The translations under genes were made by a program, and so were the position numbers. This document shows positions 24,335 to 33,512 of a DNA stretch of 64,000 bases, one piece after another. The notes under the pieces were generated by a model. It was not told where the DNA came from. It did no database searches and saw nothing but the letters and a program-made list of their open reading frames with translations. This DNA is from Litoribacillus peritrichatus (GTDB taxonomy: Bacteria > Pseudomonadota > Gammaproteobacteria > Pseudomonadales > Litoribrevibacteraceae): contig NZ_BAABBN010000007.1 in NCBI RefSeq assembly GCF_039537985.1, forward strand, positions 372,001 through 436,000, read 5' to 3'. Position 1 is the stretch's first letter. Every line of letters begins with the position of its first letter.

Positions 24335-25896
24335 GAGGTCAGGCCTCCGGCATTGGTCAGAGGTGTTGCCGCGTTGGTGTTGCTGTCGGTGGGCACAGAA
24401 GAAAAGTCGCCGGCCATCCATTTACCTAACTGGTTAATGGAAACTTCATTGGTCGGAGCGACGGGCGAAAGTTGGCCATCGCAGATAGCGCAAATGCGAT
24501 CACTGATTGAGTAAAGTTCATCAATGTCTTCTGACACCACTAAAATAGCGGCCCCCTGATCACGCAACTCGATCAGCGCATGGCGAATCAAAATTGCGGC
24601 ACCAATGTCGACGCCCCAGGTTGGATGGGAACAAACCAGCAGTTTTGGGTTCTGCAGAATTTCACGACCTATGATGTATTTCTGTAAGTTACCACCGGAT
24701 AAACTTTTGGCCTGAGCCAGGGAACCGGCGGTTTTCACGTTGAACTGTTCAATAATTTTTTGGGTAAAGGCTTTGACCTTGGCGGTGTTAATCCAGCCTT
24801 TTTGGGTGAGGTCGCCCTGATAACCGGTCAATAGGGCGTTTTGCTCTAAGGACATGTCCGGTACAGCTCCTCGGCCAAGACGTTCTTCCGGCACAAAACC
24901 GAGCCCTAACACTCTTCGTTTCTCGGGTGTCAGGTGAGCCACGGCTTTTTCGGCAAACTTGACGGCGGCGGCTTGAGTGGTTTCTTCACCACTGATCAGA
25001 CTGAGCAGTTCTTCTTGTCCGTTGCCTGCGACGCCGGCAATGCCAAGAATTTCACCTGCTTTCACATCAAACGAGATGTCTTTCAGCGGTGTCGCAAACG
25101 GGTCGTTTGATTTGTAACTTAAACGGTGGATGGTGAGATAAGGTTGGCCGCCACTGGCTTTTTGGTAATCCTCCGTCAGGGGGGTATCGTCTCCGACCAT
25201 CAGACGTGCAATTTCATCGGTGGTGGTGTCTTTTGGAATGCAGTCCCCACTGATTTTTCCGCCGCGTAGAATCGTGGCGTTATCACAAAGCGCTCTGACT
25301 TCATCGAGCTTGTGAGAAATAAACAGAATGCTGCAGCCTTCATCGGATAATTGATGCAAGGTTTTAAATAAAGTCTCTACTTCCTGGGGTGTTAATACGG
25401 AAGTGGGTTCGTCCAAAATCAGCAGTTTTACGTCCTGCAATAAACAGCGGACGATTTCAACGCGCTGTTGCTCTCCGATGGAAAGGGTATGAACGTAACG
25501 ATTCGGGTCCAGCTGCATGCCGTAGTGTTTCGAAACGTCAATAATGCGTTCTTTTAGTGCATCAAGTGATTTTACTTCTGACTTTGGGAGACTAAGTGCT
25601 ATGTTTTCTGCAACGGTCAAGGTTTCAAATAATGAGAAGTGTTGGAATACCATACCGATACCCAGCTTACGAGCATGGGCCGGGCCCTGAACCTGGACTG
25701 CCTTCCCTTCCCACAGCATTTCACCTTCGTCTGGCTTTACAACACCATAGATGATCTTCATCAGGGTACTTTTGCCCGCGCCGTTTTCGCCGAGTAAAGC
25801 ATGGATTTCACCGGCATCCACAGATAAAGCCACAGATTGGTTCGCGATACAGCCAGGGTATCGTTTGGTGATGTTTTTTAATTCAATGCGTTTCAT
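24331..25896 (-). CDS. BMP-type ABC transporter ATP-binding protein
   Basis: The 521-residue protein carries two fused nucleotide-binding domains. The first has Walker A GENGAGKST near residue 36, signature LSIGEQQRVEI and Walker B LLILDEPTS. The second has a degenerate GVAGNGQEEL site, signature LSGGNLQKYIIGREI and LLVCSHPTWGVD. That asymmetry is typical of sugar and nucleoside importers (RbsA, NupO). It is the first gene of the operon ATPase-permease-permease-binding protein. A RutR-like palindrome lies 12 bases before its ATG. Confidence 0.93.
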   Translation of the reverse strand: MKRIELKNITKRYPGCIANQSVALSVDAGEIHALLGENGAGKSTLMKIIYGVVKPDEGEMLWEGKAVQVQGPAHARKLGIGMVFQHFSLFETLTVAENIALSLPKSEVKSLDALKERIIDVSKHYGMQLDPNRYVHTLSIGEQQRVEIVRCLLQDVKLLILDEPTSVLTPQEVETLFKTLHQLSDEGCSILFISHKLDEVRALCDNATILRGGKISGDCIPKDTTTDEIARLMVGDDTPLTEDYQKASGGQPYLTIHRLSYKSNDPFATPLKDISFDVKAGEILGIAGVAGNGQEELLSLISGEETTQAAAVKFAEKAVAHLTPEKRRVLGLGFVPEERLGRGAVPDMSLEQNALLTGYQGDLTQKGWINTAKVKAFTQKIIEQFNVKTAGSLAQAKSLSGGNLQKYIIGREILQNPKLLVCSHPTWGVDIGAAILIRHALIELRDQGAAILVVSEDIDELYSISDRICAICDGQLSPVAPTNEVSINQLGKWMAGDFSSVPTDSNTNAATPLTNAGGLTS

Positions 25897-25907
25897 TTTT
25901 CTACAAC

Positions 25908-25923
25908 TTGACCAAGTGGACAG
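25908..25923. promoter_or_regulatory. RutR-like operator upstream of the nucleoside ABC transporter
   Basis: The 16-base TTGACCAAGTGGACAG matches the published E. coli RutR consensus TTGACCAnnTGGTCAA at 12 of 14 defined positions. It begins 12 bases upstream of the ATPase start codon, where binding could block transcription or translation initiation. The RutR-like regulator gene is 6 kb away in the same cluster. Binding is inferred. Confidence 0.6.
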
Positions 25924-26446
25924 AAATTAAAAAGCAAGTTCTTTGCCATATTTCGTAAAATCGCGTGCGGAAAATAGTACTTTCTTTAAAATTTGTCCAG
26001 AGAGTCAGTAACCATGCGGGTTGCAAAAATTATGTTTCGAGTTCTAATTGTATCTCGTACAACTAAAGTGTTGTACAAAAAATAGTCGTGTTTGGGTTTG
26101 GTGTTGGAAATGGGATGTAATGGTGCAAAAAAGTAACCAATTGGTTAGTTTTGGTGCGGGTTTGTGGTTTTGGCTAAAATTATTACCAAGGTGGTTGATC
26201 TTTATGGTCAGGTTTTTGCTGTGTGTTTCATCGATTTTATCTAAATCTTTCTTTCCTTTTCATGAAATAGTCTGTATTTTACAAAAAGCTGACTGTATGG
26301 TCAGTTAATTGCATAAGGTATTGATGTCTTCGGATGATTGGTTACGTGATTTTCTGAAAATAGTTCATTATTAATACAGATAGAAAATAATAATTATCTT
26401 TCCATAGCGTTTATCGGAAAGTTTTAGGCTCGATGAAGGTAAGCTT
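25924..26446. other. divergent promoter region between nucleoside ABC operon and xdh operon
   Basis: About 520 bases without a convincing gene. It contains GTACAAC/GTTGTAC around 6 bases (26057-26076), a 14-bp perfect palindrome TAACCAATTGGTTA (26134-26147), and the second RutR-like site (26289-26304). Predicted -35/-10 pairs are ambiguous, and I see no riboswitch fold. A short + strand frame at 26048-26308 has no coding character. Confidence 0.6.
26289..26304. promoter_or_regulatory. second RutR-like palindrome upstream of xdhA
   Basis: CTGACTGTATGGTCAG keeps the TGAC...TGGTCA core of the RutR site and its 16-base length, with four differences from the E. coli consensus. It lies about 140 bases upstream of the xdhA start and could control the catabolic operon. 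Confidence 0.5.
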
Positions 26447-27982
26447 GTGATTAAATTTTGTCTAAATGGTCGGTGGATTGAAGAGGCCGATCTTACGCCT
26501 GATACGACGGTGCTTCGTTATTTAAGAACCCGTAAATCATTAACGGGTACCAAAGAAGGTTGTGGCTCCGGTGATTGTGGCGCCTGCAGTGTTCTGTTAG
26601 GTGAGAAACAAGCAGGGAAATGGGTTTATAAAGCGATCAACGGCTGCATAACGTTTCTGGCGCAATTGCATGGCAAGAGTGTCATTACGATTGACGCTCT
26701 GGCCGACGGTCGCTCGCTTCATCCGGCGCAACAGGCCATGGTTGACTATCACGGTTCGCAGTGCGGTTTTTGTACGCCAGGAATCATCATGTCGCTGGCT
26801 GCCTTGCATCAAAATGTTGAAGGTGAACAGCCTTCGGAACATCAAATTCTAGACGCCCTGTCTGGTAATTTGTGCCGTTGTACGGGTTATCGCCCGATCA
26901 TTGATGCCGCCCGAAACATGAATGAATATCCCGACGTCGCCAATGTGGGGATTTGGCAACCAGAAGAACAGTTGTCGGGTGAGATTCATAATGCGGGCAC
27001 CGAAGCAGAACGAAGAACACGTAACCTTCGTAAGAAAAAAGAGCAATCCTGGGTGGTTGAAAACGAAGCTCAGCTTAAGGATTTATTGGCCGAGCACCCG
27101 GATGCCCGTATGGTAGCCGGAGCGACCGATCTGGCGCTGGAAGTGACGCAGTTTAATAAGTCCATTAATAAGCTGGTGTCCATCGGAGCCATTGAGTCCC
27201 TGAAAACCATCGAAGTGACTGACGACAAAGTGACGTTTGGTGGCGCAGCAACTTACGCTGAAATTGAAGAAACACTAACCACCCATTATCCGGAATTTTC
27301 AGCTTTGTTGGATCGTCTGGGCTCTCGTCAGGTTCGTAATAACGGTACGCTGGGTGGCAATGTCGGTAATGCATCACCGATTGGCGATACGCCGCCGGTA
27401 TTGATTGCGCTGGGCGCGGAGCTGGAGTTGGTGAGTAAACATACCCACCGCTGGTTGCCGATTGATCAATTCTTCCTGGATTATAAACAAACCGCTTTGC
27501 AGTCGGGTGAGTACATTCGTGCGATCCGGGTTCCCCGTTTGCAAGCAAACCAGACACTGAAAGTATTCAAAATTTCCAAGCGGATTGAAGACGATATTTC
27601 GGCGGTATTGGCCGCTTTTGTGGTGACCTCTGAAGACGGCATCATCAAAGACGTGCGTACCGGTTTTGGCGGCATGGCCGGCATTCCGAAAGCGGCGTGC
27701 AATGTTGAACGCGCTCTGGTGGGTAAGCCGTTATCGGAAGTGAGCTTCATGAATGCAGCCAATGAGTTACCCAATGACTTTACGCCATTAAGTGATGTTC
27801 GTGCGACAGCCGAGTATCGCATTCAGGTTGCCAAAGGGCTGATGCGTAAGTGTGCGCTGGAGTTACTGGAACCGGAAAAAATTTCACGTATCGAACAAGT
27901 CCACAGCGCTGCGCTGAATCCGAACGATGTGTTAACCGCCGTGAGCGGCTCTGATAAACAAGGTGAGGCTTATCATGCGTAA
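26447..27982 (+). CDS. xdhA: xanthine dehydrogenase small subunit
   Basis: The 511-residue protein has two [2Fe-2S] clusters, with GCGSGDCGACSV near residue 38 and CGFCTPG with CRCTGYRPI near 105-140. It then has an FAD-binding domain with VAGATDLALEVT and TLGGNVGNASPIGD. It forms heterotetrameric xanthine dehydrogenase with XdhB, oxidising hypoxanthine and xanthine to urate in the cytoplasm. The GTG start follows AAGG. Its stop overlaps the xdhB ATG. It is the first gene of a nine-gene + strand operon. Confidence 0.95.
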   Translation: MIKFCLNGRWIEEADLTPDTTVLRYLRTRKSLTGTKEGCGSGDCGACSVLLGEKQAGKWVYKAINGCITFLAQLHGKSVITIDALADGRSLHPAQQAMVDYHGSQCGFCTPGIIMSLAALHQNVEGEQPSEHQILDALSGNLCRCTGYRPIIDAARNMNEYPDVANVGIWQPEEQLSGEIHNAGTEAERRTRNLRKKKEQSWVVENEAQLKDLLAEHPDARMVAGATDLALEVTQFNKSINKLVSIGAIESLKTIEVTDDKVTFGGAATYAEIEETLTTHYPEFSALLDRLGSRQVRNNGTLGGNVGNASPIGDTPPVLIALGAELELVSKHTHRWLPIDQFFLDYKQTALQSGEYIRAIRVPRLQANQTLKVFKISKRIEDDISAVLAAFVVTSEDGIIKDVRTGFGGMAGIPKAACNVERALVGKPLSEVSFMNAANELPNDFTPLSDVRATAEYRIQVAKGLMRKCALELLEPEKISRIEQVHSAALNPNDVLTAVSGSDKQGEAYHA

Positions 27983-30422
27983 GTTAATCGACACCAATAC
28001 CAATGAATTACCTATGCGTGAAAGACCATCAAAAGGTAAAACAGGCCAAAGCATGAAGCACGAAAGTGCTGAAAAACATGTCACGGGTAAAGCCGTTTAT
28101 GTTGATGATATGCCGGAATACCCGAATCAGTTGCATGTTGTTGTGGGGGGCAGTAAATACGCTCACGCCAAAATCAAATTGATGAACCTGTCGGCGGTTC
28201 GTTCGGCACCGGGCGTGGAAGCGGTCATTACCGTCAAAGACGTTCCGGGTCACACTGATATTGGTCCGGTGTTTCCGGGTGACCCTGTATTGGTCAGTGA
28301 TGAGTGTGAGTTCATTGGTCAGCCAATTTTTGCTGTAGCCGCGCAATCGTTTGAACAAGCCAAGAAAGCTGCTGCGTTGGCCGAAATTGAATACGATGTC
28401 TTAGAGCCCGTGTTGACGGTGGAAAAAGCGCTGAAAGATAAATTCTTCGTGCGTCCGACCCATCAGCATAAACGTGGTGACTCAGCGAAAGCGCTTGAGA
28501 ATGCAGCTCATCGGATTCAGGGTGAGCAGTACGTTAAAGGCCAGGAGCACTTTTATCTGGAAGGGCAGGTAAGCTCGGTGGTGCCTACCGAAGACGGAGG
28601 CATGGAAGTTTTCACTTCAAGCCAACATCCGACCGAAGTTCAGAAGTTGGTCGCCGAAGTACTGGGCGTCAGCATTAATAAAGTGCAGGTGGATGTCCGT
28701 CGTATGGGCGGCGGTTTCGGTGGTAAAGAAACCCAGGCGGCGCCTTTGGCTTGTATTGCTGCCATTTTAGCTAATAAAACCGGTAAGCCGGTGAAATACC
28801 GTATGTCCCGTCAGGACGATATGGAGATGACGGGTAAGCGCCATGATTTCTATAACACCTACGATGTGGGCGTGGATGAGCAAGGCATTATCCAAGGCGC
28901 TGAAATCATGGTTGCCGGTAAGTGCGGTAACTCGCCGGACTTATCGGACGCCATTGTGGATCGCGCCATGTTCCACTCCGATAACGCTTATTATCTGAAC
29001 AATGCGACGGTGACGGGTCATCGTTGTAAAACTCATACTGTTTCCGCGACGGCTTACCGTGGTTTTGGTGGCCCGCAAGGAATGATGGTTGCTGAATTAA
29101 TGATGGACGACATTGCCCGTCATATGGGGGAAGACCCGTTAACCATTCGTAAGCGTAATCTGTATGGCATCAAATACGATCACATTAAAACCGACGACGG
29201 CCAGATCGATGAGCGTAATCAAACGCACTATGGCCAGACGGTTGAACATAATTTATTGCCGGAATTGATCGAAGAATTAGAAAACACTTCAGACTATTGG
29301 AAACGTCGTGAAGAGATCAAAGTTTTCAATGCACAAAGCCCGTTCATGAAAAAAGGCCTTGCGCTGACACCGGTGAAGTTTGGTATTTCATTCACCGTTC
29401 AGTTTCTGAATCAGGCGGGTGCTTTGGTACATATTTATACCGATGGCAGCATTCATTTGAGCCACGGCGGTACGGAAATGGGTCAGGGCTTGTTCCTGAA
29501 AGTGGCCCAGATTGTGGCGGAAGAATTCCAGGTGGATCTGGACACCGTTCAGGTGTCTTCCACCCGAACCGATAAGGTGCCGAATACCTCGCCGACGGCG
29601 GCATCGTCAGGGACTGATTTGAATGGTATGGCAGCGCGCGATGCTTGCCTCCGTATTAAAGACGGCCTATTCAAATTTGCGACTGAACACTATCAGGTTG
29701 AAGAAGATAAGGTTCGCCTTGAATCCAATCATCTAGTGGTCACGAATGCTGCGGGTGAAGAGCAGTGGGTACCTTTTGCGGACTTTGTTCAGCAGGCTTA
29801 TATGGGCCGGGTGCCTTTATCTTCGACCGGCTTTTATAAGACGCCAAAGATTCACTACGACCGTGAAACCGGCAAGGGCCGACCTTTCTATTATTACGCC
29901 AATGGCGCAGCAGTCTCTGAAGTGATTGTGGATACCTTAACGGGCGAATATAAGGTTCTGCGAACCGACATTCTTCATGATGTGGGGCGCTCGTTGAACC
30001 CTTCCATTGATATCGGCCAGATTGAAGGCGCGTTTGTTCAGGGCATGGGTTGGCTGACTACGGAAGAGCTGGTTTGGAATAACCAAGGCAAGCTTTTATC
30101 CAATGGCCCGGCCACTTATAAGATTCCGGCGGTCGGTGATGCGCCGATTGATTTCAGGGTGAAATTGCTGGAAGACCGTCCGAACGGTGAAGCTACTGTA
30201 TATCGCTCAAAAGCCGTGGGTGAACCACCGTTTATGTTGGGCATTTCGGTTTGGTCGGCGTTGCGTGATGCGGTATCGAGTATTGCGGATTACCGTTTCA
30301 GCCCGCCAATGAATACGCCAGCCACGCCGGAGTGTGTGTTGAATGCGGTGATGGCGACGGAACGCGCGAAGGAAGCGCAATGGGCTCAAGACGCGGCAAC
30401 TGCTGATTCCGTAAATGCGTAG
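27975..30422 (+). CDS. xdhB: xanthine dehydrogenase molybdopterin subunit
   Basis: The 815-residue subunit contains the molybdenum-cofactor domain: GGGFGGKE near residue 250, AYRGFGGPQGM near 365, GTEMGQGL near 500 and the catalytic-glutamate motif VGEPP near 755. It receives purines and transfers electrons to the XdhA clusters. The ATG at 27975 overlaps the xdhA stop by eight bases and has GAGG seven bases upstream. An earlier GTG is open but lacks the better site. Maturation needs the next gene, xdhC. Confidence 0.95.
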   Translation: MRKLIDTNTNELPMRERPSKGKTGQSMKHESAEKHVTGKAVYVDDMPEYPNQLHVVVGGSKYAHAKIKLMNLSAVRSAPGVEAVITVKDVPGHTDIGPVFPGDPVLVSDECEFIGQPIFAVAAQSFEQAKKAAALAEIEYDVLEPVLTVEKALKDKFFVRPTHQHKRGDSAKALENAAHRIQGEQYVKGQEHFYLEGQVSSVVPTEDGGMEVFTSSQHPTEVQKLVAEVLGVSINKVQVDVRRMGGGFGGKETQAAPLACIAAILANKTGKPVKYRMSRQDDMEMTGKRHDFYNTYDVGVDEQGIIQGAEIMVAGKCGNSPDLSDAIVDRAMFHSDNAYYLNNATVTGHRCKTHTVSATAYRGFGGPQGMMVAELMMDDIARHMGEDPLTIRKRNLYGIKYDHIKTDDGQIDERNQTHYGQTVEHNLLPELIEELENTSDYWKRREEIKVFNAQSPFMKKGLALTPVKFGISFTVQFLNQAGALVHIYTDGSIHLSHGGTEMGQGLFLKVAQIVAEEFQVDLDTVQVSSTRTDKVPNTSPTAASSGTDLNGMAARDACLRIKDGLFKFATEHYQVEEDKVRLESNHLVVTNAAGEEQWVPFADFVQQAYMGRVPLSSTGFYKTPKIHYDRETGKGRPFYYYANGAAVSEVIVDTLTGEYKVLRTDILHDVGRSLNPSIDIGQIEGAFVQGMGWLTTEELVWNNQGKLLSNGPATYKIPAVGDAPIDFRVKLLEDRPNGEATVYRSKAVGEPPFMLGISVWSALRDAVSSIADYRFSPPMNTPATPECVLNAVMATERAKEAQWAQDAATADSVNA

Positions 30423-30430
30423 GTGATGTG

Positions 30431-31327
30431 ATGGCGAATGGTGCAATGAAAACTCAGCGATGGTTTGATGCAGTGCAGCGTTGTCAGCATAAAGGCGAAG
30501 CTTATGCGTTGGTGACGGTGCTTGGTTGTACAGGGTCTACTCCCCGTGATCAGGGCAGCAAGATGGTCATTACCGGTGAAAGCACCTACGACACCATTGG
30601 TGGCGGTCATCTGGAGTTTGTGGTGACCAATAAAGCCCGTGAAATGATTTCTGACAATAAGTCGGTGCAGGAAATACAGCACTTCCCGTTGGGTGCATCC
30701 CTTGGTCAGTGTTGTGGCGGCAGCGCAACGGTACTGATGGAAACGTTTGCCGGTTGTGATTTTCATATCGGCTTGTTCGGAGCCGGCCATGTGGCCAAAG
30801 CTCTGGTAACGATTCTGGCCGGGCTGCCTTGTAAGGTAACCTGGGTAGATTCTCGTGAAGCGGAGTTTCCGGCGGACGTTCCTGCCAATGTCACTCAGGT
30901 GATCAGTGATCAACCGACCTATGAACTTGAGCAGTTACCGAACGGCTCAGATGTGCTGATTTTGACTCATAATCATCAGTTGGATTATGAGTTGTGCTTG
31001 TCCGCGATTAAGCATGGCAATTTGAGACACGTTGGTCTGATCGGATCACTGACCAAAGCGGAGCGTTTTGTTAAACGCATGCTACATCGAGGTATCGATC
31101 AAACCGATATTGACCGTATTACCTGTCCGGTGGGATTAAGCGATGTGCCGGGTAAGTTGCCTATGGAGGTGGCTGTGTCGATTGCCGGTCAGCTGATTGC
31201 AGTCGAGAACAAAGGTAAAACCACTGATGCCCGCCGAGGATTGGCGTGGAAAGAGATCAAACAAGAGCTTGGCGGTGAGGTAAATACCGAAGGCCAGGGT
31301 TCCGTCCTTAAAGTGACCCATACTTAA
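30431..31327 (+). CDS. xdhC: XdhC molybdenum cofactor insertion protein
   Basis: The 298-residue protein has the XdhC pattern: GSTPRDQGSKMV near residue 35, TIGGGHLE near 53 and GQCCGGSATVLME near 92, followed by a Rossmann-type GLFGAGHVAKAL and a C-terminal VGLIGSLTKAERF. XdhC binds sulfurated molybdenum cofactor and inserts it into the XdhB subunit. ATG 30446 is an alternative start. A 158-base gap with two hairpins follows before the allantoicase gene. Confidence 0.94.
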   Translation: MANGAMKTQRWFDAVQRCQHKGEAYALVTVLGCTGSTPRDQGSKMVITGESTYDTIGGGHLEFVVTNKAREMISDNKSVQEIQHFPLGASLGQCCGGSATVLMETFAGCDFHIGLFGAGHVAKALVTILAGLPCKVTWVDSREAEFPADVPANVTQVISDQPTYELEQLPNGSDVLILTHNHQLDYELCLSAIKHGNLRHVGLIGSLTKAERFVKRMLHRGIDQTDIDRITCPVGLSDVPGKLPMEVAVSIAGQLIAVENKGKTTDARRGLAWKEIKQELGGEVNTEGQGSVLKVTHT

Positions 31328-31355
31328 GTGCAAAGTGTCAGAGCATGAAGTCATT

Positions 31356-31427
31356 GGTCAAAGTTAGCCCGCTCGGGCAATAAAATTTGAAATGAAAATA
31401 ATCGAGGCCTGAACAGCTCAGCCTCTT
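31356..31427. promoter_or_regulatory. hairpins between xdhC and allantoicase
   Basis: GCCCG-CT-CGGGC lies at about 31367-31378, and GAGGCCTGA pairs with TCAGCCTC around ACAGC at about 31404-31425 with one bulge. Neither has a T-run in the + direction. A TTGGTCAA half-site sits at about 31353-31360. They could mark processing, a weak terminator or an internal promoter, but no function is shown. Confidence 0.4.
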
Positions 31428-31485
31428 GGGAATGAATAGGCCATTCTGTTTCTAACGGATTGGCAGTTTGAAGGTAACAAGATAC

Positions 31486-32601
31486 ATGGCAACACAAGTA
31501 GAGATGAATCGTTTTTCACAACGTTATACCGATTTGGCCAGCCGTCGTTTGGGCGGTCAGACACTTTCCTGCAGCGATGATTTTTTTGCGGAAATGGAGA
31601 ATTTGTTAAAACCGGGTCGTGGTGTGTTTATTGATGATAAGTACACGGACCGTGGAAAGTGGATGGACGGTTGGGAATCCCGTCGTCGTCGTTTCCGTCC
31701 GGACGGCTCTTCATCGGACGGTTTGGATCATGACTGGTGCATTATCAAGTTGGGTGCTCAGGGCAAAATTGTAGGCATCAATGCCGACACCAATCACTTC
31801 CTGGGTAATGCACCACAGAAAGTTTCTTTGGAAGCTTGTCGTATCAAAGGTGAGCCGACGGATGCCACTGAGTGGACTGAAATCGTGCCGGTCACGAACG
31901 TTGAGCCAGGCAGTGAAAACCTGATCGACGCCGAGGTGGAAGGCGTTTGGACGCACGTTCGTTTCCACATGTACCCGGACGGTGGTGTTGCCCGTCTTCG
32001 CGTGTATGGTGACATTGTACCGGATTGGGACTGGTTCCTGCCGGGTGAGCCGGTGGATCTTGCCTACATTAAAAACGGTGCTCGCCCGCTGGTGTGTTCT
32101 GATATGTTTTTCAGTCATATGGAAAACCTGATCATGCCGGAACGCGGTGCGAACATGGGTGATGGTTGGGAAACCAAACGCCGTCGTACCATTGGCGATG
32201 TTCAGGTAGATCGTGATAACGACTGGTTGGTGCTTCAGCTTGCCGCGAAAGGCAGCATCAATAAAATATTGGTTGATACCTGCCATTTCAAAGGTAACTA
32301 CCCGGATGCGTTCTCTCTGGAAGGCGCAGTATTAACAGACGCTCAGGCGTCAGACATCGAATTACTTAAAGCTGACGCGCACTCGGATGCACTGACGGCC
32401 GAAACTTCAAGTACTGCGGACATTTACTGGCAGCCGATCATTGGTCGGACCAAGCTGTATGAAGACCGTGAACATACCTTTAAAGAAGAATTGGTCAGCG
32501 GTAACGCTGCATTTACTCACGTTCGTATCAAGATGTACCCGGATGGTGGTATCAGCCGTTTGCGTTTATGGGGCTTCCCTGAAACGGTCAAGGGAGAGTA
32601 A
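31486..32601 (+). CDS. alc: allantoicase
   Basis: The 371-residue protein has two tandem allantoicase beta-sandwich domains: GWESRRRRFRPDG near residue 65 and GWETKRRRTIGDV near 225, each with VRFHMYPDGGVARLRVYG or VRIKMYPDGGISRLRLWG. Allantoicase converts allantoate to ureidoglycolate plus urea in the cytoplasm. The next operon genes act earlier and later in the same pathway. ATG 31486 is preferred to the upstream TTG. Confidence 0.94.
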   Translation: MATQVEMNRFSQRYTDLASRRLGGQTLSCSDDFFAEMENLLKPGRGVFIDDKYTDRGKWMDGWESRRRRFRPDGSSSDGLDHDWCIIKLGAQGKIVGINADTNHFLGNAPQKVSLEACRIKGEPTDATEWTEIVPVTNVEPGSENLIDAEVEGVWTHVRFHMYPDGGVARLRVYGDIVPDWDWFLPGEPVDLAYIKNGARPLVCSDMFFSHMENLIMPERGANMGDGWETKRRRTIGDVQVDRDNDWLVLQLAAKGSINKILVDTCHFKGNYPDAFSLEGAVLTDAQASDIELLKADAHSDALTAETSSTADIYWQPIIGRTKLYEDREHTFKEELVSGNAAFTHVRIKMYPDGGISRLRLWGFPETVKGE

Positions 32602-32604
32602 CGA

Positions 32605-33159
32605 ATGAGTGATTTGACCTACACGTTAAGTCAGTTGAATAACCTGTCGGAAGACGATGCAAAGTTTGCCTTTGAAAACTGCTGCACGTCTTCCCGCTGG
32701 ATTGAGGGCATGGTCGCCAGGCGGCCGTTCGTGTCCATTCAGCAGTGTCAGGAAGTGGCTATTGAGGTGTGGAGTGGGTTAGGCGAAGCGGATTACTTGG
32801 AAGCCTTTGAAGGTCATCCGAAAATTGGTGATGTAACCAGCCTTCGTAAGAAGTATGCGCATACCAAGCAGTTGGCATCCGGTGAGCAATCGTCGGTCAA
32901 TACGGCTTCGGAAGAAGTGATTCAGGCGTTGGCGGACGGCAATACCCAATACGAAAACCAAAACGGGTTTATTTTCATTGTGTGTGCCACCGGCAAGAGT
33001 GCTGCTGAGATGCTGGAAATTCTTCAGGCTCGGTTGCCAAACGCCCGTGAACAGGAGTTGGAAACGGCGGCTGGCGAACAGGCCAAAATCACAGCCATCC
33101 GTATCAATAAATTGTTACCGACAGACATCAATCCTGAAACAAAAATCTCTGAGCGATAA
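32605..33159 (+). CDS. uraD: OHCU decarboxylase
   Basis: The 184-residue helical protein carries the family's catalytic region: FEGHPKIGDVTSLRKKYAHTK near residue 70, then NGFIFIVCATGKSAAEMLEILQARL. It decarboxylates 2-oxo-4-hydroxy-4-carboxy-5-ureidoimidazoline to S-allantoin. It starts four bases after the allantoicase stop and lies next to uraH, its usual partner. Confidence 0.94.
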   Translation: MSDLTYTLSQLNNLSEDDAKFAFENCCTSSRWIEGMVARRPFVSIQQCQEVAIEVWSGLGEADYLEAFEGHPKIGDVTSLRKKYAHTKQLASGEQSSVNTASEEVIQALADGNTQYENQNGFIFIVCATGKSAAEMLEILQARLPNAREQELETAAGEQAKITAIRINKLLPTDINPETKISER

Positions 33160-33170
33160 GGAGCTGAACA

Positions 33171-33512
33171 ATGGCAAGTCCGATTACCACGCATGTGTTG
33201 GATACGAATTTAGGGGGCCCTGCTCAGGGCATGGCCGTAACGCTTTATAAGCAGATCGACGGTGCGCTGGTTGAAATTGCATCGGGCGTGACTAATGTCG
33301 ATGGCCGGATAGTTGATTGGCTGGATGGTCAGCAGCGCGAGAAAGGCATTTACCGGATTGAGTTTGCAACCGACCCGTATTTCGAGAAACAAGGTAAGAC
33401 CTGTTTTTACCCGGTGGTGACGTTTGATTTCCGGATCGAGAAGCCAGAAGAGCATTACCATGTGCCGCTGTTGGTTTCAGCGTATGGCATATCGACTTAC
33501 AGAGGCAGTTAA
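33171..33512 (+). CDS. uraH: 5-hydroxyisourate hydrolase
   Basis: The 113-residue transthyretin-like protein begins SPITTHVLDTNLGGPA and ends in the YRGS motif that closes the active site. The strand YFEKQGKTCFYPVVTFDF and HYHVPLL complete the barrel. It hydrolyses 5-hydroxyisourate, made by PuuD, to OHCU. Its stop overlaps the ATG of the next gene by one base. Confidence 0.95.
   Translation: MASPITTHVLDTNLGGPAQGMAVTLYKQIDGALVEIASGVTNVDGRIVDWLDGQQREKGIYRIEFATDPYFEKQGKTCFYPVVTFDFRIEKPEEHYHVPLLVSAYGISTYRGS

Noticed and set aside
26048..26308. + strand 86-residue frame upstream of xdhA
   Set aside because: Composition is dominated by Trp, Val and Phe from A/T- and G-rich runs, with no ribosome site, no domain and overlap with regulatory palindromes.
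25924..26446. purine or xanthine riboswitch upstream of xdhA
   Set aside because: I looked for conserved three-way junction or NMT1-like elements and found none; only palindromes were seen.
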